Position numbers and translations under genes: made by a program
Source of the DNA: Lentisphaerae bacterium GWF2_57_35
GTDB taxonomy: Bacteria > Verrucomicrobiota > Kiritimatiellia > CAIQIC01 > GWF2-57-35
Direction: 5' to 3'
NCBI GenBank assembly: GCA_001804865.1
Contig: MHBK01000066.1
Location: forward strand, 1-64,000
Length of the DNA stretch: 64,000 bases
The notes under the pieces: model-generated
Seen by the model: the letters and a program-made list of their open reading frames with translations, nothing else
What the model was told of the DNA's origin: nothing
Databases searched by the model: none
Shown here: piece after piece, positions 1-9,938 of the stretch
Position numbering within the stretch: the first letter of the stretch is position 1
Layout: the number at the start of each line of letters is the position of its first letter

Positions 1-1475
1 GTCTGCACGGCCTGCTCGTTGGCCTGGCGGGCAATGCGCGATTCCTTCTCGCAGTTCTTCGCCACTTCGTTGATGGAGGAGCTCATTTCCTCGATGGCCG
101 AGGCCACGGCGCCGGCGGAAGAGGACACTTCTTCCGAAGACGCGGCCATCGTATTGACGTTGGACGACAATTGCGCGCCCGCCGAGGCGACGGTTCTGGA
201 TTGGGAGTTCATTTCCTCGGCGCCGGACGCCAGTTGCGTTGACGTGGCGGAAAGCTCTTCCGAGGCCGCCGCCAGCGTGGACGAATTATGGGCCAGCTCC
301 TTGACGATATCCCGCAGCTTGCCGGTCATGAGATTCATGGCCTTGGCCAGCTGCCCGACCTCGTCCTTTTGATCGATTTGGATTTGCTGCGTCATGTCGC
401 CCTCGGAAACTTTGAGAACCGCGGCGACCGTCTTGTCGATCGGATTGACAATGGAAAGGCTGAGTACGATGCCCAGGAGCAACGCGGCAACGAAGCCGAG
501 GGAAACGCTTACAATCATGGATACGGCGCTGCGACGTTGCAGCCGAACGGATTCTTCATCGGCCGTTTTGACGAACTCTTCATTCAACGCGATGATCTTG
601 CTCAGCACGTCCAAAGCGGCATCCTGCTTTTCCCGGATGGGTCCCATGACCTGATGGAGCATCTTCTCGTACAGTTCGGCGCCACGAACGGTCTCCACCA
701 GGATCGCGTCAAAATAAGCATGGGTCTTTTCGGTTGCCGGCGACATTTCTTCCGCGAATAACTTCCGGGCGCCCTCTTGGTCGCCCATTTTTACTTTTTC
801 TTTGATCAGGCGGACGCTTGCGTGCAGTTGGTTGTGATAGGGTTTGGCTTCATCCAGCAGCCTGGCGATCTCCTTGTTTCGAGTGGAAAAGCCGGCCATC
901 CATTTTCCAAGGGTGCAAGCGGCGGGATCTTCTCCGCCTTCAAAGGATGCGTTGTTTTCGATGGCTTGCAGAACGGCCACTTCCAGCCGGTATTGATCGC
1001 CGCGAATGCCCCGAAGCGTTTTCTCCAGCGCCAGGGGATTGCGCAGATCCATCTCGCCCAGTTTCTTGGCGGTGTCGAGGAATCGATTGTTTTCCATGCG
1101 CCAGTCATCGATCAGCGGCCCGAATTCCTTCCACAAAGCGGTTTCTTCCGGACGGTGCGGCAAGGCTTCATACCTGCTCCATGCCTCGCGATACGCGGCT
1201 CGCGCTGTGTCGAGGATCGTAAACTGGCTCTCAAAATCTGCCTGGGATATTTGAGGGTTCAGTACGGTATGCAGGATCACGCGAATGGCTTCAAGCTGCG
1301 CGGCAATGATCCGCAGGCAGTCGATGCTGGGAAGGCGGACCCGGCTTACTTCGTTGAGGTGTTGGCCAATCACGGACTGGTTTCGATATCCAATAAAGCC
1401 CATGATCAAAGTGATTAGAGCGATCGAAACAAATCCACCGATCATCTTGGGCTTCAACTTCATATTTTTCAGCAT
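1..1475 (-). CDS. Methyl-accepting chemotaxis protein, C-terminus cut by window edge
   Basis: Transmembrane chemoreceptor that would signal to the CheA/CheW proteins encoded just upstream. The ATG at 1475 follows AAGGAAAG and starts MLKNMKLKPKM. A first membrane helix spans about residues 8-26. A helical periplasmic domain follows, then a second helix (about residues 320-345, SMIVSVSLGFVAALLLG), a HAMP region and the start of the methyl-accepting coiled coil. The periplasmic part carries CTLGKW and, about 25 residues later, PYHNQLH, which resembles the chemoreceptor zinc-binding (CZB) domain. The usual first histidine is not evident. About 490 residues are visible; the kinase-control tip lies outside. 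It is the last visible gene of the che operon. The family call is firm; the ligand is unknown. Confidence 0.9.
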   Translation of the reverse strand, partial: MLKNMKLKPKMIGGFVSIALITLIMGFIGYRNQSVIGQHLNEVSRVRLPSIDCLRIIAAQLEAIRVILHTVLNPQISQADFESQFTILDTARAAYREAWSRYEALPHRPEETALWKEFGPLIDDWRMENNRFLDTAKKLGEMDLRNPLALEKTLRGIRGDQYRLEVAVLQAIENNASFEGGEDPAACTLGKWMAGFSTRNKEIARLLDEAKPYHNQLHASVRLIKEKVKMGDQEGARKLFAEEMSPATEKTHAYFDAILVETVRGAELYEKMLHQVMGPIREKQDAALDVLSKIIALNEEFVKTADEESVRLQRRSAVSMIVSVSLGFVAALLLGIVLSLSIVNPIDKTVAAVLKVSEGDMTQQIQIDQKDEVGQLAKAMNLMTGKLRDIVKELAHNSSTLAAASEELSATSTQLASGAEEMNSQSRTVASAGAQLSSNVNTMAASSEEVSSSAGAVASAIEEMSSSINEVAKNCEKESRIARQANEQAVQ

Positions 1476-1512
1476 GCGTACTTTCCTTATTATGTAGAAT
1501 CCTGTCGTACCA

Positions 1513-2001
1513 CTAAGGGGTTGACTCTCCTTGCGTCCGCAGCACTTCCCGGACGTCCAGGGCGATCAACAGTTGTTGTTGAAGCTTGACGACGCCTTCG
1601 ATGAAGAGCCCTTTGATGCCTCCGGCATGCGCCGGGGGAGGCTCGATATGGTCCTCCTCCACGCTGACCACGTCGCCGATCCGGTCCACCAACAGCCCGG
1701 TGAGATCCTCGGCGGAATGGGCGTCCAAGCCGGCATGACTCGACCGGCCCAATTCGGCTTTCGTTTTCAGGACGACGCAACTGGATTCCCGACCGATGGG
1801 GCGCGCGCCGATATTCAGCCGCACGCCCAGATCGAGCACGGTCACGATCTGTCCCCGCAGATTCATCAAGCCCCGGACGCAATCCGGCGCCCGGTCCACC
1901 TTCGTGATGTCCATGTTGCGGTTGATTTCCCGGACGAGCAGGATGTCGAGACCGAACAGATCGTCGCCGAGATAAAACGTTATGAATTGTCGGTTGGCCA
2001 T
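1513..2001 (-). CDS. cheW: CheW coupling protein
   Basis: Adaptor that links chemoreceptors to the CheA kinase in the cytoplasm. The 162 residues form a single CheW domain. Recognisable core motifs are FYLGDDLFGLDI near the N-terminus, VRGLMNLRGQIVTVLDL in the middle, and VDRIGDVVSVEEDHIEPPP followed by a GLFIEGVVKL stretch. It lies 27 bp after the hybrid CheA gene and 37 bp before the chemoreceptor start, on the same strand, so co-transcription is likely. Its length is normal for the family and nothing is missing. Confidence 0.93.
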   Translation of the reverse strand: MANRQFITFYLGDDLFGLDILLVREINRNMDITKVDRAPDCVRGLMNLRGQIVTVLDLGVRLNIGARPIGRESSCVVLKTKAELGRSSHAGLDAHSAEDLTGLLVDRIGDVVSVEEDHIEPPPAHAGGIKGLFIEGVVKLQQQLLIALDVREVLRTQGESTP

Positions 2002-2028
2002 GGTTGCAGCTCCGTGGTTCGGCGGAAA

Positions 2029-5019
2029 CTATCCGCCCCGGACTTCCTCCAGGTTGACCAAGTGGTTTGCATTTGCGGTCGAGGCAGGAGGCGGCAAGCC
2101 TCGGACTCCGCCCAGTATCCGCTCCAGCGTGGCTTTCAGCCGCTCCTTGTCGAGTTTGATTTCGTAGGAATCCACCCCGGCTTCGCGGCCTTGTTGCACG
2201 TAACGGTCGGCCGCCAGCGCCGTCAGGGCCACCACCGGCAAATGCCGCAGGGTTTCGCTGGCCCGGATTTTTTGCGTCAGCTCGAAGCCGTTCAAGCCGG
2301 GCATTTCGATGTCCGTCAGGAGCAGGTCGTAGCGGTGACGCTGGAGGGCTTCCCAGGCCTCCAGCCCGTCGGCCGCCACGTCGAACACGCAGTTAAATTC
2401 CTTCAAATACTGCGTCATGATGGCGCGGAAGAAAGCGGTGTCCTCCGCCAGCAGGATGCGCTTGCCGGCCAGGTTGGGCTGGGCCGCCTTCTCTTCCCGG
2501 TAATTTTCCGGATCGGCCGCTTCGAACAGACTGTAAATATCGACGAAGATCGTCAGCTTGCCGGCGACTACGGCGGAGCCCAGGATGCCGACGCCCATGA
2601 GGTTCGTCTCGTCCAGCGAGATTGTGCTTTGGATCGCATCCACCACTTGTGTGACCACGATGCCCATTGGATGTTTCACCAGCCTGGGCACGATGACGTA
2701 CAGGAATTCGGGATCGGCGTCCGGCCGGCTTACGGGCATGTAATCGTGCAGCCGGATCAAGCGGAGCGAGCTGTCGCGGTACTTGAGCATTTCTTTTTGC
2801 CCAATGCGCTCGATGTCCCGGGTCCGGACTTTCTCGATGCGGGCGACCATGACCAGGTTGATTGCGAAGGTCTCGTCGCCGGCGTTGCGGAAAACGAGCA
2901 GGGACTGGGTTTCCGAGAGATCGGCTTGTCCCTTGAGGGCCAGAGCGGCGCTCTCCTTTTCCAGTTCGGCAAATTGAAGATCGGCCAAGCCGGCGATGCC
3001 GACGGCGTCCAGGATCATGGCCACCTTCCCGTCGCCCATGATCGTAGCCCCCGAGTAACATCTGCAATTCTTGATATAGGAACTCAGCGGCTTGACCACG
3101 ATTTCCTCGCTGTCGAGCAACGTCTGGACGATCAACCCAAAACGATTTTCGCCCACCTTGAGCACCAGGGCAAACCCGCGGCCGTGGTCGGCGCCGGTTT
3201 CCTGGCTGCCCAGCAGCTCGTCGAGGGCCACCAGCGGGAGGAGCTTGCCGCGCAACCGCAGGACGCTGGCGCCGCGCACCGCTTCGATGCGGTTCTTGCC
3301 GCCCAGGCGGACAATTTCCTCGATGTTGACTTGCGGCATCGCAAAACGGCGCTCTCCCAAGCCTACGATCATGGTCGGAATGATGGCGAGGGTCAGCGGC
3401 AGGCGCAGGCAGATGCGGGTGCCGCGTCCGAGTTGGGAATCCAACTCGATGCTGCCGCCCAGTTTCTCGATGTTGGTGCGCACCACGTCCATGCCGACGC
3501 CACGGCCGGACACATCCGTGATTTTTTCCGCTGTGGAAAAACCGGGCAGGAAGATCAGATTGAACGCTTGCCGGTCGGTCATTTGCGCGGTGTCCTGCGC
3601 CTTCGCCAGGCCCTTTTCGACCGCCTTGCTCTTGAGCTGGGCCGGGTTCAGGCCTCGCCCGTCGTCGGTCACTTCGATCTGCACCTGCCCGCCGACGTGG
3701 CGGGCGGTGAGCCGAATCGTGCCGGTCAGGGGCTTGCCCGCCTTTTCGCGTTCGGCCGGCGGTTCGATCCCGTGATCGGCGCAATTCCGAATCAGGTGAG
3801 TCAAGGGATCGGACAACATTTCGAGGACGGATTTATCGAATTCGACCTCTTCGCCCAGGAGCTTCAAATCGATTTTCTTGCCGAGCTGATGCGACATATC
3901 CCGGATGATGCGCGTAAACTTTCCAAGGATGGCGCCCACGGGCTGGAGCCGCGTTCTCATGACTTTTTCCTGCAAGTCCGACGTGACCAGGCTGATATTC
4001 TGGAGCAGGCCATGCATACCGGGGACGTTGCGGGCGATGGATTCGGAGGTGCGAAGAAGCTGGTTTCTTCCGAGCACCATTTCGCCGGCGATATTCATCA
4101 AATCGTCCAACAACGCCACGGAGACGCGGATGGTATCGTTCGCTCGCGACCGGCCCGTGCTTTTTTGCAGGGCGGCGGCGGGTTCCGGTTCTGCGCCGGC
4201 GAATTCCGGCGTCGTCGGCTGTTCGGGCGCTGCGACCGGCAACACGGCGGCGCGCGGTTTTTCGGCCGGCGGAACCAGGGGTCCGACGTTTGCAATTTGC
4301 TCCGGCGTCAGTTGGGCGATTTGCTCCTCGGGAATGTCCAACGCAATAACCATCAGGTCCTTTTCAAGTACGGTGGAGATGAGAAATACGCACATCAAGT
4401 CCTTGGCGAGGGCGTCGGCCATGCCGTCGATTTCCGTGATGTCGGTATAGGAGTCCAGGAATTGACCCAGCGATTCGATCTTCTTGAAGTAGTCGAGCGG
4501 GGTTTTTCCTTTGTCCTTGATGTCTTTATGCGTGAAAAGATGGACCTTGTAAAAGAAATGGCCTTTCTTGCGGGCGTGTTCGATCAGCGATGGGTCGATG
4601 GAGAGCCCTTTGGCGGAAGACGTCGCGGAAACGCCGGCTTTGCCGGTCAGCAGGGCTTGCAGGCGGTTGCTTTCGGCCTCGATGTTCATCTCGTTGCTGC
4701 GATGGACATCGTCGATGAGCGCGCGAAGTTTGTCGGCGCCGGCCAGCAGGGCGTCCACCATGATTTTATCCGGAACCAACAGGTTTTCCCGGACGCGCGA
4801 CATCAGGTTTTCCATGGTATGGCTGAGCTGGAGAATCTTGCGCAGTCCAAAAAACCCCGAGGCGCCTTTTATGCTGTGGACGGCCCGGAAGATTCGGTTG
4901 ACGAGTTCGGCGTCGCTTTTGTTGCTTTCGAGCGACAGCAGATCCGGCTCCAATTGATCGAGATGCTCCCTCGACTCCTGCACGAACGACAGTAGCAATT
5001 CGCTTTCCATTTGAGGCAT
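2029..5019 (-). CDS. cheA: Hybrid chemotaxis histidine kinase CheA with second CheW-like domain and C-terminal receiver
   Basis: Receptor-controlled histidine kinase of 996 residues. In order: Hpt domain with the phospho-accepting His48 (VHSIKGASGFFG), a middle linker, dimerisation helices (about 300-370), and an ATPase domain with N-box HLIRNCADHGIE, DDGRGLN and GRGVGMDVV. Then come a CheW-like regulatory domain, a second CheW-like domain (about 690-850) and a receiver with LLTDIEMPG around residue 925. The reading frame extends upstream to 5139, but the start MPQMESELLL at 5019 has GGAG six bases ahead and fits the Hpt domain; the longer form would overlap the STAS gene. The fused receiver suggests intramolecular phosphotransfer or a phosphate sink, as in FrzE-type kinases. 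The output partner is not known. Confidence 0.92.
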   Translation of the reverse strand: MPQMESELLLSFVQESREHLDQLEPDLLSLESNKSDAELVNRIFRAVHSIKGASGFFGLRKILQLSHTMENLMSRVRENLLVPDKIMVDALLAGADKLRALIDDVHRSNEMNIEAESNRLQALLTGKAGVSATSSAKGLSIDPSLIEHARKKGHFFYKVHLFTHKDIKDKGKTPLDYFKKIESLGQFLDSYTDITEIDGMADALAKDLMCVFLISTVLEKDLMVIALDIPEEQIAQLTPEQIANVGPLVPPAEKPRAAVLPVAAPEQPTTPEFAGAEPEPAAALQKSTGRSRANDTIRVSVALLDDLMNIAGEMVLGRNQLLRTSESIARNVPGMHGLLQNISLVTSDLQEKVMRTRLQPVGAILGKFTRIIRDMSHQLGKKIDLKLLGEEVEFDKSVLEMLSDPLTHLIRNCADHGIEPPAEREKAGKPLTGTIRLTARHVGGQVQIEVTDDGRGLNPAQLKSKAVEKGLAKAQDTAQMTDRQAFNLIFLPGFSTAEKITDVSGRGVGMDVVRTNIEKLGGSIELDSQLGRGTRICLRLPLTLAIIPTMIVGLGERRFAMPQVNIEEIVRLGGKNRIEAVRGASVLRLRGKLLPLVALDELLGSQETGADHGRGFALVLKVGENRFGLIVQTLLDSEEIVVKPLSSYIKNCRCYSGATIMGDGKVAMILDAVGIAGLADLQFAELEKESAALALKGQADLSETQSLLVFRNAGDETFAINLVMVARIEKVRTRDIERIGQKEMLKYRDSSLRLIRLHDYMPVSRPDADPEFLYVIVPRLVKHPMGIVVTQVVDAIQSTISLDETNLMGVGILGSAVVAGKLTIFVDIYSLFEAADPENYREEKAAQPNLAGKRILLAEDTAFFRAIMTQYLKEFNCVFDVAADGLEAWEALQRHRYDLLLTDIEMPGLNGFELTQKIRASETLRHLPVVALTALAADRYVQQGREAGVDSYEIKLDKERLKATLERILGGVRGLPPPASTANANHLVNLEEVRGG

Positions 5020-5036
5020 GGACCGCTCCGTTCGAT

Positions 5037-5339
5037 TTATTCTATCCCGAAATATTCCGTCAGTTTGTACAAGTCGAACAACCGCCGAATGGACGGCGAA
5101 CAGCCCGTCACCCGAAAAGGCTTGTTGAGCTTCCGGCATTCCTTGTAGAGGCCGACCAGCAGGTTGACGCCCAGGGAATCGAGGATGCTGACGCCGGACA
5201 GATCTACCACGACGTTTTGAAAGCGACCGGCGTCGGCGAAAAGGCGCGTCAACTCTTTGTGCAGGGGATTGATGGTGGCTGCCGCCAAAGGATTGTCGGG
5301 TACGATAAGGAGATCTGTTCCAGCAAATTCGTACTTCAT
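5037..5339 (-). CDS. STAS-domain anti-sigma factor antagonist (RsbV/SpoIIAA-like)
   Basis: A 100-residue single STAS domain. In partner-switching systems such proteins bind and sequester an anti-sigma kinase when unphosphorylated. The segment VVVDLSGVSILDSLGVNLL carries the serine at the usual phosphorylation site. The chosen start MKYEFAGTD at 5339 removes an upstream extension that would overlap the preceding gene and has no family counterpart. It sits 52 bp after the REC-PP2C-HATPase gene, which supplies both the likely phosphatase and the likely kinase, and 17 bp before cheA. Chemosensory control of a partner switch is inferred from this order. Confidence 0.85.
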   Translation of the reverse strand: MKYEFAGTDLLIVPDNPLAAATINPLHKELTRLFADAGRFQNVVVDLSGVSILDSLGVNLLVGLYKECRKLNKPFRVTGCSPSIRRLFDLYKLTEYFGIE

Positions 5340-5391
5340 AAGCCCGGTACTATTTTCAAAAGCCTGTTCTTGTTTACAGTATCGTGGGTTT

Positions 5392-6924
5392 TCAAACGGT
5401 CGGCAAGTCATTTCGCCGGAAGACGGCCTGTACTTCTCCGCCGGTCAAGCTCAGCTCATCCGAATAATTTTCGGCGGTCAGCAGCCCCCGCCGCCCGTTG
5501 CGAAGCGGCGAGGCGGTTCGTTCGAACGCCAGTTCTTTTTCCAGATCGAATCCGCTGCCCTGGTCCGCGACGTTCAGGATCGCGCGCTCGTTTCCCACGC
5601 GCAACGTAATGACGGTATGAGCATCGGGTTGTTCCCGGTTGCCGTGCAGGACGGCATTGCAAACCAATTCCCGCAAGGTGGCGGCGATTCGTTCGAGCAG
5701 GTCGGCATCGTGGCCAGGCATCATGCTGTGCGCGAAATCCAGCGTCTGTTGGACCGCGGGTTCGATGGCGCGACGATCGGAGTGTATGCGAATTTGCAGC
5801 CGGCAGTACTCCGGGGCCGTCTTGTTTCCGGCGATGAGCGGCTGCTCAAGGGCCAGCAGCAGTAAATCGTCCTGCGCCGCATCGGGGGCTTCGAAATTCA
5901 GCGTCTGCACCAATTGCTTGAGCGCCACGGCGAGGGGCTGTCGGCTTGCTGTGCGCCAGATCTCGCCCAGTCGTTCCTCCTGCCCAAAGCTTTCGACGCC
6001 GTCTGTAAACAGCAACAGGCGATCTCCCGGCGCCAGCCGGATATCGGCGGCATCGAAGGCCGGGTGGTCCAGCAGGCCCAGGACTGTGCCATTCAAGCGA
6101 AGGGGAATGGTGGCCCCATCCGTGCGGAAAAGCAGTCCGTGCGGAATGGCGGCATTGGCCAGCCGGATTTGCCCGCGGGGCAGATCCCAATCCAGGACCA
6201 ACGCGCAGAGGTGGCGGACATGCGCGGAAGAGACCAGCTTCTCGTTCAGTCCATTGAGCAATTCGACCGGCGCCCGGTCGGAGCTGACCAGCGCATCCAA
6301 CAGGCCCTTGCATTCGGCGACATAGTAGGAACTGCCGATGTCGTGCCCGGCGGCGTCGACGAGAACGATCGTATTCCGCAGCGCGTCCGGAGACGCTCGC
6401 CCGTATATGAAATCCCCCCCGGCGTCGGAAACCGGCCGGTGCCAGAAGGCCAGCACTCCGGCTTCGACCAGCCGCTGGATGTTCGACGATTCCATGAGTT
6501 TTTGTTGGGCTTCCTGCACTTCCCGTCGCGTATTGAACGATTGTTCCAGGTAATTCTTGGGGGCCGATTGCAGCACTCGCTCGATACTTTGCAGCAGTGC
6601 GGTTTTATGAACCGGTTTGTCCAGATAATCGTTGGCGCCAAGTTGCAGGGCCTGAAGCACCGCCTCCCGGTCGTCGCGGCCGGTTAAGACGATGACCGGC
6701 AGGGCGGGGGCCAGTTGGCGGACGGCTTTTAACAAATCAAAGCCGTTCATGCCCGGCATGTTGAGATCGGTAATCAATAAATCTACGTCCGAGGGATGCT
6801 CCCGCAGATATTGAAGCGCATCGACCGCATTGGAAGCCGGCGTGACGGAAGCCCCGATGGCTTCCACAAGATATTTGAGTATCGTCAGAATGACGGCTTC
6901 ATCGTCTACCGCCAGAATATTCAT
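5392..6924 (-). CDS. Response regulator fused to PP2C (SpoIIE-type) phosphatase and HATPase (RsbW-like) domain
   Basis: About 510 residues in three modules. First is an N-terminal receiver (MNILAVDDE, phospho-acceptor in LLITDLNMPG, conserved lysine in DYLDKPV). Second is a PP2C domain with metal-binding motifs DAGGDF, VDAAGHD and LLLFTDGVESF. Third is a C-terminal GHKL ATPase with N-box ELVCNAVLHGN and glycine box DQGSGFD. Phosphorylation of the receiver, probably by the neighbouring CheA, would control dephosphorylation of a STAS protein. The C-terminal domain resembles the RsbW/SpoIIAB kinase. Having both partner-switch activities in one chain just before a STAS gene is notable. An in-frame start eight codons earlier (6948) is possible; MNILAVDDE fits receivers better. 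Confidence 0.88.
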   Translation of the reverse strand: MNILAVDDEAVILTILKYLVEAIGASVTPASNAVDALQYLREHPSDVDLLITDLNMPGMNGFDLLKAVRQLAPALPVIVLTGRDDREAVLQALQLGANDYLDKPVHKTALLQSIERVLQSAPKNYLEQSFNTRREVQEAQQKLMESSNIQRLVEAGVLAFWHRPVSDAGGDFIYGRASPDALRNTIVLVDAAGHDIGSSYYVAECKGLLDALVSSDRAPVELLNGLNEKLVSSAHVRHLCALVLDWDLPRGQIRLANAAIPHGLLFRTDGATIPLRLNGTVLGLLDHPAFDAADIRLAPGDRLLLFTDGVESFGQEERLGEIWRTASRQPLAVALKQLVQTLNFEAPDAAQDDLLLLALEQPLIAGNKTAPEYCRLQIRIHSDRRAIEPAVQQTLDFAHSMMPGHDADLLERIAATLRELVCNAVLHGNREQPDAHTVITLRVGNERAILNVADQGSGFDLEKELAFERTASPLRNGRRGLLTAENYSDELSLTGGEVQAVFRRNDLPTV

Positions 6925-6993
6925 TTGAATTCGGCTTTCACGAAGCATCCTTGCTTTGTCGGCCTCCCGCCCTTGAGCGGACGCCGGTCGTTC

Positions 6994-9846
6994 TTACTTG
7001 CTGCCCCGGGTTGTTCCGGGCAGTTGGCGCGGCGAACGGCTTGCGGCAATCCTTTTCGGAGCTCTCGAATCCATGATTTCGCCCGGCAAAGCCGTCTGGC
7101 CCTGTTGCTGCTCGCTTTCCACCATGTTCGTGAGTTCGGAAACCAGCCCCATCAATTGATGGGACTGCGAAGACAGTTCCTCGGCGGCGCTGGCCGATTC
7201 CTCGGCATGGGCTGCGTTTTGCTGGACCACCTTGTCCATTTCGGACACCGATGTATTCACCTGCTCAATGCCTTGGGCCTGTTCCTTGGAGGCGGCCGTG
7301 ATCTCGGCGATCAGCATGGCCACCTTGCCGGTGTTCTCCTTGATGCCCGTCAAATGTCCGGCCACTTCGGCGCTGACTTTCACTCCGGCCTCCGCATTTT
7401 TGCGCGACTGGTCGATCAGATCCGTCGTGTTTTTGGCGGCTTCCGCGCTGCGGCGGGCCAGGTTGCGCACTTCTTCGGCCACGACGGCGAAGCCCTTGCC
7501 CGCCTCGCCTGCCCGGGCGGCTTCCACGGCGGCGTTCAACGCAAGCAGATTCGTTTGGAACGCGATCTCGTCGATGGTCTTGACGATCTTGGCGGTTTCC
7601 GTGGACGAGCGGCTTATTTCCTGGATGGTCTGGGCCATGCGGTTCATGGCTTCGACGCCATTGCCGACCATGACTTGCGCCTGCTGCATCAGATGGTTTG
7701 CCTGGCCGGAGTTATCGGCATTCTGGCGCGTCATGGACGACATCTCTTCGAGCGCCGAAGAGGTTTCCTGCAGACTGGAGGCCTGCTCGCTGGCGCCTTG
7801 GGCCATGTCCTGGCTGGACTGGGCGACCTGGGAGGAGGCCGACGAGGTTTGCGTGGAGGCCTCTTTCAGCGCGAGCGTAATGCGCCGCAGGGGCTTGGCA
7901 ATGCCGGCGCTGATCAGGAAGCCGACCGCTCCCCCGACGAGGCTCAACGCAATCAACGCGCCCGTCATCCAGCCGGAGGCGCTACGGGCATCTTCCTTTG
8001 CCTGGGTTTCGATGGCGCGGGTAATCATCATCATCTCGTCCCGGGGAAAGGTGGCGGCAACCGTGTACGACGCATCGCCCAGCTTCAGGGGTTGATAGGT
8101 GACGAATTTGTCGATGCCTTCAAACGAGTAGCGGCCCGTGCCGCCCTCTCCCTTGTTCATGCGCTCGTTGACGATGTCGGCCAACTCCCCGTATGAGGCG
8201 TCGCCGATGTTGACCTGATCTTTCAGGGTATATTTCGGATGGGTGATCAGCACGCCCCGATCGTTGAGCACATAGGGATAGCCGGTTTGTCCGTAAACGC
8301 GGTCGGCGAGCAAGTCGCGCGTCAATTGCCAGTCGGCATTGAGTACGACCATGCCTCGAAGCTTGTTTTCGATATAGACCGGGGCGGCTACGCGGATTTC
8401 CGGCTCTCCGGTATTGGCCGCAAGTTCCACCGGCGTAATGAAGGATTGCCCGGCGGGTTTTTTGCAGGCTTCGATGAACCAATCGGCTTGGGCTCGGGAG
8501 CCCAGTTGAGATTCCTGCACCCCGTTTTTTATCACGATAACTTCGTTGCCCTGGGCATCGAGCAGCCGGAGCTGGGGATACATCGGCTTATCCTTTACCT
8601 GGGAAATTTTATAGAGGTTGACCATTTCCTCGGTCAATAAACTCTTGGCGCTTTGGGTTGCGGCGCGGCTGAGTTCGTCCCAATAGCCGCTGACGCAGAG
8701 GGTCCAATCCCAGGCGGGAAAATAACTATAGGCAATGAACTTCCGACGGCCTTCGAAGTCGTAGTTCAGCATTTGAGCGCTGCTGTTCTTTTTGTCGAGT
8801 ATTTCCTGGAAGGGCAGCTGGAGGTCCGAGATCGTGTTTTTCCCGACCAACTCTTTTCTGGGATGCAGAAGCAGGACGCCTTGGGAATCCATGACGAACG
8901 GATACCCGGTTTCCCCGATCTTGGTTTTGACGATCGTTTGAATCAGATCGTCGTTTTCCTGCTCCTTGTTGCCGGTGAAGAGCATGCCGATGATGCTTCC
9001 GTTGCCGTCCAAGATCGGCTGATAAGCGGTGACATACCAGGCATTGACGACGAACGCCCGCCCGTGGTAGCGCCCGCCCTTCAAAATGGCGGCGATGACG
9101 GCGTTTTCCTTGCCGCCGGGCTGGACGGCCGGAATAAAAGTGCCGATGGCGCGGTTGGCGTTAGCGAGCTTCACGTCGGTGGCGACGTGGAGCATGTCGC
9201 CTTTTTCGTTCATGCGCTGAAAGATCGTACAGGCGCCTCCCACCAGCTTGCTGACCTCGTCCACCAGGGGAGTGGGCTTGTTGAAGTCCTTGTTCTTTTG
9301 AAGAGTCATGGACCCCAGTTGAAGGGTCGGCAGGGCGACGGTTTGCTTCTCCTGGCTGAATTGGTTTACGGCCTCCCACGTGTCCGTCGTGGGCGATAGC
9401 GAAACCGGCCCCAGGTCCTTCATGAGCCGTTCGGCGACCGCCAGATTGTTGATCGTGGTCTTTTCCAGGAGCTTCTGTTGGGTTGCGCACGTATGAATCA
9501 AGCCTTCCAGGATACGCTTGGCTTCATTTTCCGCAAATTGGTTCCAGGCCTTGTTCAGCCCGAGCAAGGCTTGCTCGTAACTTTGCAAATTGCCGGAGAA
9601 GGAGAGTTTGTGGCTGTCGTTCTCGATCGTGGTCACATAGGATTGCACCAGGTCCAGATCGCTGCGGCAACCTGCTTCAAGGCTGCTCAAGGCTTCCTTC
9701 TCCAATGCACTGCCCGACGTATCGACCGCTTGCCGGCTGAACTGCAACAGGGACCACAATCCCATGAGGCCCATAAGAATCACAGGAACGATGACCAACG
9801 CCAGACAGGTGAAAACAAGTTTTCTGCTTAACGTGAGTTTTGTCAA
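6994..9846 (-). CDS. Methyl-accepting chemotaxis protein with double Cache sensor
   Basis: A 950-residue chemoreceptor. The N-terminal membrane helix is at about residues 9-31 (LVFTCLALVIVPVILMGLMG). A large periplasmic sensor of about 600 residues holds two Cache-like repeats, marked by ETGYPFVMDSQGVLLLHP and QTGYPYVLNDRGVLITHP. The second helix is near residues 636-660. A HAMP-like stretch and the cytoplasmic signalling hairpin with the nearly invariant tip EIAFQTNLLALNAAVEAARA follow. A short basic C-terminal tail ends the protein; no CheR-tethering pentapeptide is evident. It lies between a CheW gene and the REC-PP2C fusion in one operon. The signal is unknown; small organic molecules are typical for Cache domains. 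Confidence 0.93.
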   Translation of the reverse strand: MTKLTLSRKLVFTCLALVIVPVILMGLMGLWSLLQFSRQAVDTSGSALEKEALSSLEAGCRSDLDLVQSYVTTIENDSHKLSFSGNLQSYEQALLGLNKAWNQFAENEAKRILEGLIHTCATQQKLLEKTTINNLAVAERLMKDLGPVSLSPTTDTWEAVNQFSQEKQTVALPTLQLGSMTLQKNKDFNKPTPLVDEVSKLVGGACTIFQRMNEKGDMLHVATDVKLANANRAIGTFIPAVQPGGKENAVIAAILKGGRYHGRAFVVNAWYVTAYQPILDGNGSIIGMLFTGNKEQENDDLIQTIVKTKIGETGYPFVMDSQGVLLLHPRKELVGKNTISDLQLPFQEILDKKNSSAQMLNYDFEGRRKFIAYSYFPAWDWTLCVSGYWDELSRAATQSAKSLLTEEMVNLYKISQVKDKPMYPQLRLLDAQGNEVIVIKNGVQESQLGSRAQADWFIEACKKPAGQSFITPVELAANTGEPEIRVAAPVYIENKLRGMVVLNADWQLTRDLLADRVYGQTGYPYVLNDRGVLITHPKYTLKDQVNIGDASYGELADIVNERMNKGEGGTGRYSFEGIDKFVTYQPLKLGDASYTVAATFPRDEMMMITRAIETQAKEDARSASGWMTGALIALSLVGGAVGFLISAGIAKPLRRITLALKEASTQTSSASSQVAQSSQDMAQGASEQASSLQETSSALEEMSSMTRQNADNSGQANHLMQQAQVMVGNGVEAMNRMAQTIQEISRSSTETAKIVKTIDEIAFQTNLLALNAAVEAARAGEAGKGFAVVAEEVRNLARRSAEAAKNTTDLIDQSRKNAEAGVKVSAEVAGHLTGIKENTGKVAMLIAEITAASKEQAQGIEQVNTSVSEMDKVVQQNAAHAEESASAAEELSSQSHQLMGLVSELTNMVESEQQQGQTALPGEIMDSRAPKRIAASRSPRQLPGTTRGSK

Positions 9847-9938
9847 TGTACGACTCCAAAGGATACAACACGAGACCGAAAAAAACGCCGTCCGGCAAAA
9901 ATCTGGATCGTGCGGGACGGCGTGAATCCAACATCTTT

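Noticed and set aside
1531..4995. Long open frame on the plus strand opposite the hybrid cheA
   Set aside because: It mirrors the codon structure of a clear kinase gene on the minus strand, has no recognisable domain and no ribosome-binding site.
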